In this document: positions 53,188-61,200 of the stretch, piece after piece
Layout: each line of letters opens with the position of its first letter
Position numbering within the stretch: the first letter of the stretch is position 1
Assembly (NCBI RefSeq): GCF_003208215.1
Contig: NZ_QKLW01000002.1
Location: 206,570-270,569 of the forward strand
Length of the DNA stretch: 64,000 bases
From: Marinomonas alcarazii
GTDB lineage: Bacteria; Pseudomonadota; Gammaproteobacteria; Pseudomonadales; Marinomonadaceae
Reading direction: 5' to 3'
Translations under genes and position numbers: made by a program
Notes under the pieces: generated by a model
Seen by the model: only the letters and a program-made list of their open reading frames with translations
The model's database searches: none
What the model was told of the DNA's origin: nothing

Positions 53188-54228
53188 CTAAGCAAGCTTA
53201 CTAGGGCGTGTTTGATATTGATCAGCCCAAGCTAAAAACTGATTAGATTGATTGATAGCACGCTCAATCAAATCCCCTGCCAGCTCTTTTGCGGTTTGAG
53301 TTTCTTGTCGGCTACGAATCCAGCCAAGGTAAGTAAAGCCACGCAACACTAAGAACAGATCAAGTAACGCGAGCTCTTCTTCCGGTAGGTCGCGCTTAGA
53401 ACGATACCCTTCAATCGCGGCAGCCTTTATGACGTCATAATGTGGTTCTGTTTGCTTAAAATATAAAGCCGTGGCCAACTCAAACATGTACCAACCAAAC
53501 CCTGCATCATCAAAATCAATCGGGCGTATTTTCCCATCCTCTATCATTATGTTATGAGGATCAAAGTCCGCATGTATCAAACCATAGTTATCAGGCGTTT
53601 TTTCAATGCCTTGTAACATCTCAGTGGCTTTAGTTTTGGCTTTTTCTATTTTATCTTTTTGCTCCGAAGTCAGTAGTTCTAACTCCCAAAAGCGCCCCCA
53701 GAACGGCGCTTCGCCAACCAAGCCTTCGAGATCCCAAGAGTGACGTTTGAACCCTTCAGGCAAAGTCCAAGTTGAAGACTGATTATGCAACTGAGCGGCA
53801 ATCTCACCAATTGTGTGATACATCGCACGACTCTCTTCAGCGGTTAACAACACGCCTTCATCAGCCCCAAGAGACGTCCCATCAACCCAACCAAACAGGT
53901 CAACATACACATCTTCATTGGTTTCAGGAATAATCACCTTGGTCATCAATTCCCCTGCGTTCGTTCTTATCACCTCAGGCGTTTCAATACCAAAATCAGA
54001 CAATGCACTCATCCACTGAAGTTCGGAATGCAATGCCGCATAATCATGGTAACCAGGACGATGAATACGCAGTGCAAAGCGCTCTCCCTCTTTCGTTGTC
54101 AATTTATATACAGCGTTCTCGCGAAATTTAATCAGGTCTAAAGTAGAACCTTCCAGCCCCCAATGTGACATTGACGCTTCGGCGGCCGCTGTTAACTGTG
54201 CTAAACGGGGATCGATTTGAGTTGTCAT
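53188..54228 (-). CDS. APH-fold small-molecule kinase (hydroxylysine-kinase/homoserine-kinase-II-like)
   Basis: This 346-residue aminoglycoside-phosphotransferase-fold kinase has the Brenner-type catalytic loop HADFDPHNIMI and metal Asp in IRPIDFDDAGFG. The N-terminal lobe with FRENAVYKLTT and FALRIHRP gives the ATP lysine region. It starts 2 bp after the class III aminotransferase stop, with GAGGT inside that gene's end, so the two are tightly coupled. This kinase/aminotransferase-fold pair parallels the animal HYKK plus AGXT2L phospho-lyase pair. The substrate is not established here. Confidence 0.78.
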   Translation of the reverse strand: MTTQIDPRLAQLTAAAEASMSHWGLEGSTLDLIKFRENAVYKLTTKEGERFALRIHRPGYHDYAALHSELQWMSALSDFGIETPEVIRTNAGELMTKVIIPETNEDVYVDLFGWVDGTSLGADEGVLLTAEESRAMYHTIGEIAAQLHNQSSTWTLPEGFKRHSWDLEGLVGEAPFWGRFWELELLTSEQKDKIEKAKTKATEMLQGIEKTPDNYGLIHADFDPHNIMIEDGKIRPIDFDDAGFGWYMFELATALYFKQTEPHYDVIKAAAIEGYRSKRDLPEEELALLDLFLVLRGFTYLGWIRSRQETQTAKELAGDLIERAINQSNQFLAWADQYQTRPSKLA

Positions 54229-54230
54229 AT

Positions 54231-55529
54231 TTATACCTCTTCTGAAACAGCAGTGAACGCCTTAGCAAGAGCGTTTAACAGAATGTCTGCGTGCTCAGGT
54301 TTAAATGGCATTGGGGGGCGGATTTTTAAAACAGAGTCATCAGGTCCAATCGTACTAATCAACACGCCATGATGACGCATCAAATTAACAATCTGCTTAG
54401 CTTGTTTTTTTGCTGGCGTTTTTAATGTTTTGTCTAGAACCAACTCCACACCAAAGAACATACCTCGGCTTCGCACATCACCGATTAAGTCAAACTCTTG
54501 TTGCAAATTAAGTAGACCTTCAGTGACGTATTGCCCTGTCGTGACGGCATTTTCTAATAAGTTATCTTCTTCCAGTGCATCTAAAACAGCGTTACCAACG
54601 GCACAGGCAACCGGTGTTCCGCCAAACGTATTAAAATACATAGCGTGTTTGGTGAAGGCATTTACGTTGTCTAAATTAGACACAATACCCGCCAAAGGAA
54701 AGCCGTTACCCATTGGTTTGCCCATGGTGACAATATCTGGCACCACGTCATACCATTGATGCGCCCACATGTGCTTGCCCGTTCGGCCAAAGCCTGCTTG
54801 AACCTCATCAAAAATGACATAGCCGCCCGCAGCACGTACCAAAGCTGCGGCTTCTTCAAGAAACCCTTCTGGAATATTTAACAAGCCTTCGTTGGCAAAG
54901 TCTGGACACACCAACATACCAGCCACACCAAGCCCCTCTTCTTGAAAGGCATTAATCGCGACTTCAATGTGTTTAAGATAAGCGTCTTTTAACGCTTCTG
55001 GTGGGACATTTGGAAGACCCCGATAGGTATCTGGAATAGGAAAGGAACGCACACGCTTTGTCGTTTGTGCCTCGGGCATAAAGCCTGTACCCAATTCACC
55101 AACTGCTTCGGTATTTCCATGATAAGCGGCATCAGTCACTATAATGCCTTGCGAGCCAGACAAGAATCGCGCCATACGCAATGCCAGCTCATTTGCTTCG
55201 CTGCCCGTACATGTCAGCATCGCCGCATTTAGAGGTTCTGAAAAGGTAGAGGTCAATCGCTCAAGGTAATTAACAATATTTTCATGTAAATACCGAGTAT
55301 GAATATTGAGGGTACTGGCTTGTTGAGTGATGGCATTAACCACTCTTGAATTACAATGCCCGACATGTGGCACATTGTTATAGCAGTCTAAGAACTTGTT
55401 GCCGTCCGTATCGTATAACCAAACCCCTTCGCCACGAGCAAGATGAATCGGTTGCTCATAAAATAATGGCGAGTACTTACCAATAGTGTTGAAGCGTCGT
55501 TGTAATAACAACTCTGTTTGACTTTCCAT
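54231..55529 (-). CDS. Class III PLP aminotransferase-fold enzyme, phospho-lyase candidate
   Basis: This 432-residue fold-type I enzyme has FDEVQAGFGRTGKHMW (PLP Asp) and MGKPMGNGFPLAG, the latter with the PLP lysine region. It fits the omega-aminotransferase/AGXT2-like group, which includes O-phosphoethanolamine and 5-phosphohydroxylysine phospho-lyases as well as ordinary aminotransferases. Coupling to a small-molecule kinase favours a phospho-lyase that eliminates phosphate from the kinase product. AGGTG precedes the ATG. It is divergent from a LuxR-type regulator. Confidence 0.8.
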   Translation of the reverse strand: MESQTELLLQRRFNTIGKYSPLFYEQPIHLARGEGVWLYDTDGNKFLDCYNNVPHVGHCNSRVVNAITQQASTLNIHTRYLHENIVNYLERLTSTFSEPLNAAMLTCTGSEANELALRMARFLSGSQGIIVTDAAYHGNTEAVGELGTGFMPEAQTTKRVRSFPIPDTYRGLPNVPPEALKDAYLKHIEVAINAFQEEGLGVAGMLVCPDFANEGLLNIPEGFLEEAAALVRAAGGYVIFDEVQAGFGRTGKHMWAHQWYDVVPDIVTMGKPMGNGFPLAGIVSNLDNVNAFTKHAMYFNTFGGTPVACAVGNAVLDALEEDNLLENAVTTGQYVTEGLLNLQQEFDLIGDVRSRGMFFGVELVLDKTLKTPAKKQAKQIVNLMRHHGVLISTIGPDDSVLKIRPPMPFKPEHADILLNALAKAFTAVSEEV

Positions 55530-55669
55530 TGTAGCACCTACAAAAAACCGTAAAATAGAAGCTACATTCTAGTACTACTCAATCAATGAGAGTATCAACC
55601 AGATGGTTGACACAAACAGGAGTAGAATCAAACCAATGAACTATAATTAAATAATTTGGTGGTAACAGT

Positions 55670-56371
55670 TTGCAGGGCAACCAATTTCCTAGTTTATTTC
55701 AGGCCAAGAGCCTTGAACTGATCAACGACCTTATTCCGGTGAGCGGGTCTGTGTTTTTCTTGGTACAGCCAGATATGAAACACCAAGGCACCTACCTTTC
55801 AAACGCCCCCTCTGATATTGAAAAAGCCTACAACGCTACTTATTTTGCGATTGACCCGCTTCACCCAAGCCTCTTCAAACACTCCAACGAAAGAATTGTC
55901 ACGCTAAGCGCTCAGATCTCAACCGAACGTTTAATGAATCATCGTTACTACCTTGAATTTATGCAGAAATACCAACACAGGTACGTCTTAGATATGTTTT
56001 TTCGTAACTCACGAAATGACATTATTGCCGTCATTAGCTTATTAAGGACTCAGTCTCAGAACGACTTTACCCAACAAGAAATAAAACTAATGCACTCTAT
56101 TCATTCTTTCATGGAATACAGTTTAAACTCGGTTTACCTTCCAAAACGAGAACAAGAACGTACTGATTTACAAAGCCGATATAGCCTAACGGACAGAGAA
56201 TTAGATGTTTTGGAAATGCTGATATCAGGTGCAAGCAACAAAGAAATAGCCAAACACATAGAAATGGGGTTAGCGACTCTTAAAACCCATTTAAACCATA
56301 TTTTCAAAAAAACGGCGGTGCAATCTAGAACCGAGCTAACAGCAAAAATCATGTCGGAACTACAGAAATAA
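55670..56371 (+). CDS. LuxR-family regulator (third copy), divergent from the kinase-aminotransferase pair
   Basis: The 233 residues start from a TTG at 55670, with GGTGG about 8 nt upstream; no ATG fits better. The N-terminal domain (about 1-150) is not closely like the other two LuxR proteins. The C-terminal GerE helix-turn-helix is clear (LTDRELDVLEMLISGASNKEIAKHI, LATLKTHLNHIFKKT). It stands 140 bp from the aminotransferase in the opposite direction, the classic place for a local activator of that pair. Confidence 0.75.
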   Translation: MQGNQFPSLFQAKSLELINDLIPVSGSVFFLVQPDMKHQGTYLSNAPSDIEKAYNATYFAIDPLHPSLFKHSNERIVTLSAQISTERLMNHRYYLEFMQKYQHRYVLDMFFRNSRNDIIAVISLLRTQSQNDFTQQEIKLMHSIHSFMEYSLNSVYLPKREQERTDLQSRYSLTDRELDVLEMLISGASNKEIAKHIEMGLATLKTHLNHIFKKTAVQSRTELTAKIMSELQK

Positions 56372-56533
56372 GGTAATTAAAGTCATATAAAACAATAAAA
56401 TAGATGGAATTAGTGTGAGATAAAAGAAAAGCTAAGCCACAACAAGAAAATCATTGCTGCTTAAGAATAAATGTTTTGAATTTAATGTAAGAAAGGATTT
56501 CTTACTAAAGGAATGGATTGAACAAATTTGAAA

Positions 56534-56610
<77 letters not shown>

Positions 56611-56681
56611 ACAGATTAAACTATTTAGATAGTTTATATGCAGATATGAAAGATAAAAACATAGCCAAACATTAATGCATT

Positions 56682-56737
56682 TGGTTGCGGGAGCCCTTTT
56701 TTTTATTTAAAAAGTGAACCAACGACCTTTTTCAAAA
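56682..56737 (-). repeat. Half-tRNA-fMet repeat, copy 1
   Basis: It keeps the 3' acceptor strand with CCA (TGGTTGCGGGAGCC on the plus strand) and the T-arm half GAACCAACGACCTT. The six bases between are replaced by an AT-rich stretch, and the rest of the tRNA is missing. It is directly followed by intact tRNA copy 2. Confidence 0.8.
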
Positions 56738-56814
<77 letters not shown>

Positions 56815-56881
56815 CCATGCTAAACGATAAATTTCGCTTAGATTTTATCTTTTTCACTTAAGAAATTGGTGACTAAATTAA

Positions 56882-56934
56882 TGGTTGCGGGAGCCTTTTC
56901 TTAATTAAAAAGTGAACCAACGACCTTTTCAAAA
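56882..56934 (-). repeat. Half-tRNA-fMet repeat, copy 2 (53-bp unit)
   Basis: A 53-bp unit: TGGTTGCGGGAGCC, an AT-rich replacement TTTTCTTAATTAAAAAGT, then GAACCAACGACCTTTTCAAA. It is repeated at once as copy 3 with no visible differences. Confidence 0.8.
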
Positions 56935-56987
56935 TGGTTGCGGGAGCCTTTTCTTAATTAAAAAGTGAACCAACGACCTTTTCAAAA
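56935..56987 (-). repeat. Half-tRNA-fMet repeat, copy 3 (53-bp unit)
   Basis: Second tandem 53-bp unit, directly followed by intact tRNA copy 3. The tandem form suggests replication slippage between tRNA 3' ends. Confidence 0.8.
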
Positions 56988-57064
<77 letters not shown>

Positions 57065-57155
57065 ACAAATTAATTCTTTTAAGAATCACTAACAATTTCA
57101 TTCGATTAGCCTTTATTTTACATACAGTTTCTAAACTAATAACTATTACATAAAA

Positions 57156-57232
<77 letters not shown>

Positions 57233-57516
57233 ACTAATCTTCGCTAACAACAATCATTCATCAATGATTGTTGGCTAAGCAATTTTGCTCAACCCTTGCC
57301 AACGAGGTGCGTATTATAGGTAGATTTATGTAAGAGTCAAGGCCACATGAGAATATATCTACGAATAGTTGAAATAATACATTTCCACCTCATTATTTAA
57401 CTCAGATAAAAAACACGGCCAACCTATCGCTAGCCAGAGAATTACTTGTATCCTCCGCTACCAGAAGGTAAAAGTTAGCCATCTCATATTTTCTACCAAC
57501 AGGTTAGGAGACAAAC
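57233..57516. other. Intergenic region between tRNA cluster and msrA
   Basis: No gene is apparent. A CAATCATTCATCAATGATTG inverted repeat lies at about 57250-57269, next to the first tRNA, and an AAACACGGCC stretch is near 57411. The region should hold the leftward tRNA promoter and the rightward msrA promoter; GGTTAGGAG is the msrA ribosome site at about 57502-57510. Confidence 0.5.
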
Positions 57517-58176
57517 ATGCCCAGTAACATTGAAGCCATTCTTAAAAAATCCACAATACCTAGCAAAGACGATGCGCTTCCAGGCAGAAGCACACCCTTG
57601 TCAATATCAGGCATACACGCAGTCAACAACGAACCCTTTATCCGTACAGAAAACCCTAACGAATCTGAAATCATTTTAGGCATGGGTTGTTTTTGGGGAG
57701 CTGAACGCAAGCTATGGAATACACCTGGTGTTATCGTGACTTCAGTTGGCTATGCTGGCGGCTACACACCCAACCCAACCTACGAAGAAGTTTGCTCAGG
57801 ACAAACAGGCCACAGTGAAGTCGTTCAGGTTGTTTTTGATACCTCTGTTATCTCACTAGAAGGCGTGCTTAAGGTTTTCTGGGAAAATCATGACCCAACC
57901 CAAGGTATGCGTCAAGGCAACGACATAGGCAGCCAATATCGCTCTGTTATCTATACAACCAAGGATAAAGATATGCCGATTGTTGAAGCCAGCAAAGCAG
58001 CATTTCAAAAAGAACTACTCAGCGCAGGCCACGGCATGATCACCACAGAGATTGAACCACTCGATACCTACTACTTCGCTGAAGAATATCACCAACAGTA
58101 TCTTCACAAGAATCCTAATGGATATTGCGGACTAGCTGGAACGGGCGTGAGCTGCCCTATCGGCTTAAGCGTATAG
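57517..58176 (+). CDS. msrA: Peptide methionine sulfoxide reductase A
   Basis: The protein reduces methionine-S-sulfoxide in proteins. The 219 residues have the active-site motif GMGCFWG with nucleophilic C58 and a 50-residue N-terminal lead as in E. coli MsrA. Recycling Cys residues are in the C-terminal GYCGLAGTGVSCPIG. The length is close to the long MsrA form. It is a single gene between the tRNA cluster and the adhesin terminator. Confidence 0.95.
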   Translation: MPSNIEAILKKSTIPSKDDALPGRSTPLSISGIHAVNNEPFIRTENPNESEIILGMGCFWGAERKLWNTPGVIVTSVGYAGGYTPNPTYEEVCSGQTGHSEVVQVVFDTSVISLEGVLKVFWENHDPTQGMRQGNDIGSQYRSVIYTTKDKDMPIVEASKAAFQKELLSAGHGMITTEIEPLDTYYFAEEYHQQYLHKNPNGYCGLAGTGVSCPIGLSV

Positions 58177-58227
58177 TTTTTAAGTAATTGGAATCATCAC
58201 TTTCTAAACTGAATAAGTGACAGAAAC

Positions 58228-58262
58228 AAAAAGGCCGAGTCGCAAAACGATTCGGCCTTTTT
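58228..58262. terminator. Bidirectional rho-independent terminator
   Basis: A 15-bp stem with one G-T pair (AAAAAGGCCGAGTCG with its partner), CAAAA loop, flanked by A and T runs. It serves msrA and the convergent adhesin gene. Confidence 0.92.
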
Positions 58263-58286
58263 AGTGGTCTCTATGTAAGAGCAAGT

Positions 58287-61200
58287 TTAGCCATCAATAT
58301 TGATGTTGTACTCTTGGTCGTTGTAGATGACTTTAATGGAATCTGCAGTTGTAACACCATCAACGCCATTTGAGTCGAATTTAGAATCAGAGCCAAAATT
58401 CACAGCCTTCTCGCCATCAATCTTCATCTCCCCACCCTTAATTTCTACATGAGCATTTAGATAAGCCGTTACAGCATCTTCGTCGGCGCTATTCACGTCT
58501 TCTGGCAAAGTCAGCAAATCACTAATATCCAACGCATCTTCTTTAGCATTGAAATCAGTAATGGTATCGACGCTATCATTGGTCAAAATAAACAAGTCTT
58601 TACCAGCACCGCCAGTCATAACATCTTGCCCAGGTCCGCCGATTAAAACATCATCTCCATCACCGCCATACAAGGTGTCATTACCAGTCCCTCCGAATAA
58701 GATATCATTCCCTTTGCCGCCATATAAGGAGTCATTACCTGAACCACCATCTAATAAGTCATCTCCCTGCTCATCGACCCATTGATAACCACCTGAAAGC
58801 AATCCTGTACTCACATACTTATATGAATAACCAACTAAGGTATCGTTCCCTGCACCACCTTCAAGCCAATCATTACCTTCGCCACCGATAAGCAGATCAT
58901 CACCACCCAGGCCAAGAATATGATCATTCCCCTTATTGCCGTTTATCGTATCGTTAGAACTGCCTCCTTCAATTGTTCCAGAGTTATCTGTGTCACCAAG
59001 ACCTAATATTGAACCAATTAAACCAGATGAATTACCATCACTGAAACTACCCTGAACCTTATCGTAGTCTTCACCACCGGCATTCGCTTTTATTGAAGCT
59101 ATTCGGTCATCCAAGGTTGCTGACACATTTTCAAAGAACGTCTGGTCTACAGAAGTATTTGTGATGTAATCATTATTGTTGGAAGCGGATCCAGAAACAG
59201 GTATTGCAGGGCTACCCAAGGTATGGAAGATTCCATCACTACCAGCAAGCTCTACCTGTAACTGATAATCACCACCTTGATCCCAATAGATAATCTCTAA
59301 GGAATGGAGACTTTCTTCTGTCACAGTAAAGGTAAAGGTATTAGTTGTGGAAGACTGGTTACCATTTACCGATGCAACGACATCACCACCGATCTTAATC
59401 TGATAACCATCGTCAGCTGTTACACGAATCGTATAAGTATCCGCGCCTAGCAATACGCCACCAGTTAATCTTATGACCGCATCATTTGTAGAAGCTTCAC
59501 TATAAAATTTTACAGAATCTGCATCTTTACCTAACCATTTTTCAAGGTTACCTGCTGCGCCTAAGTCCCCTCTCCCTCGAGAGTAATCAACAGAACTAGA
59601 GTTAAAGGTTGCGTTCGCCTCTGAAGTCGCAATAACACTTAGCGCATTAGATATGGAATCCAGATTACCGTATAAACCTCCAGACTCATTATAGTTATAG
59701 AACTCACCTTTTAGTGTAGGCATAGATGACCAGTCAGAACCGATGACATCAACTGTTAACGTTCGTGTCACACTGTCGCCATCTGCATCTGTAACGACAT
59801 ACGTAAAGCTGTCTTGAACAATCTGTCCACTTTGTACAGTTAGCTTAGCAACATCGCTGACTTGATAACTGTAATTCCCATCCTCATCAACAGTCAAAGT
59901 GCCGTACTTACCTGTCAGCTTACTTTCATTCCATTGAACACTTCCAAAGCCATCCGCCCCCATATCAACGGCGACTGACCCAGTAATAACGTCAGAGATA
60001 TCTGTATCACTTTTATCGATACTAGCAATTAAAGAATAACTTTCAGTATAAGTACCATTAGAATCAGATGGTTCTGGCGTCACAACAACATCAGAAATAA
60101 TCCCTGTCGCTGCATCACGGAAGCCATCAAGACTAACAATATAGCTTTCACCGTTAACTTCAACTTCAACCTGTTTAGTAATAAGGGTTACAGAATCACC
60201 ATCCACATGGTACTTATCATTTAAAGTTTCATCATGATTAATAAGTACTTCTACCGTAATAGGTACTGTCACACCATGAATACTCACTGTGGTATTCACG
60301 ACAGCCTTAACACTAGTTAATGATGATTCATTGGTATAAACACCACTATTAACATGGGTTAAATTGAATAATGTAAAAGCTTCTCCAGACTCAACTGTTA
60401 CAGCTCCTGCTCCCGATATAGCATAAGAAGATACGGATGTATCACTAGAGCTAGATTTGCCCCACTCTATTTTGCCGCTAGATACATTAGTATGAACTGT
60501 CGTTCCATCATTATATGGAGAAGTAAATACAGGGTTTGCAAAAGAAACACTCGTGCTACCGATTAAAATGGTTTCAGCTTCACGTCCAACACTGACAGCC
60601 AAATTGCTGTCTGCAGGCGTATCATCTTCAAACTTAAGATGCGTTCCAAGATCCACTTCTGTAGTAGCAATATCAGTGTCAGCCGTATTACCGTCAGCAT
60701 CTGTCGCCGTTATTACTAACTTAATACCTAAGTCTTCCAACGAGAGAATGTCATCTGATTTAGAGCCTTCGGGATGAGAAATAGCTTCGTATTGAATCAT
60801 AGAAACCTTACCATCACCGTCAACGGTAACTTGGAATACTTTTACGCCACTTTCAGTTAAGCCAAGTAATTTACCGCCATTCAAAGACAAGGAAATTGCC
60901 TCCCCCGTACCTGATGCTATGAGCCCAGTGTTAATAGAAGAATCATCAAGCTTGATTTCGTACGTCACATCGCCGCGACCATCAGAACCAAAATTAAAAG
61001 AAAGTGCTTGAGAAAAATCTATGGTAGAAAAAGACCGATCTGAATTCAGAAGATCGGAATCATTCGTCAATACCTCCAAACCATCAAGAACATTCGCATC
61101 AAGAGTAATAATTGGAGCGGTATCCACATCGATAAATTCAGTGGTATCAGAACCAACCGCACTGTCACCTCCAAGGGTTTCTGTGGATGTAGCTTTGGCT

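Noticed and set aside
56881..56987. Direct repeats as a CRISPR array
   Set aside because: The units are only two or three, have no variable spacers, and clearly derive from tRNA-fMet 3' ends; no cas gene is present.
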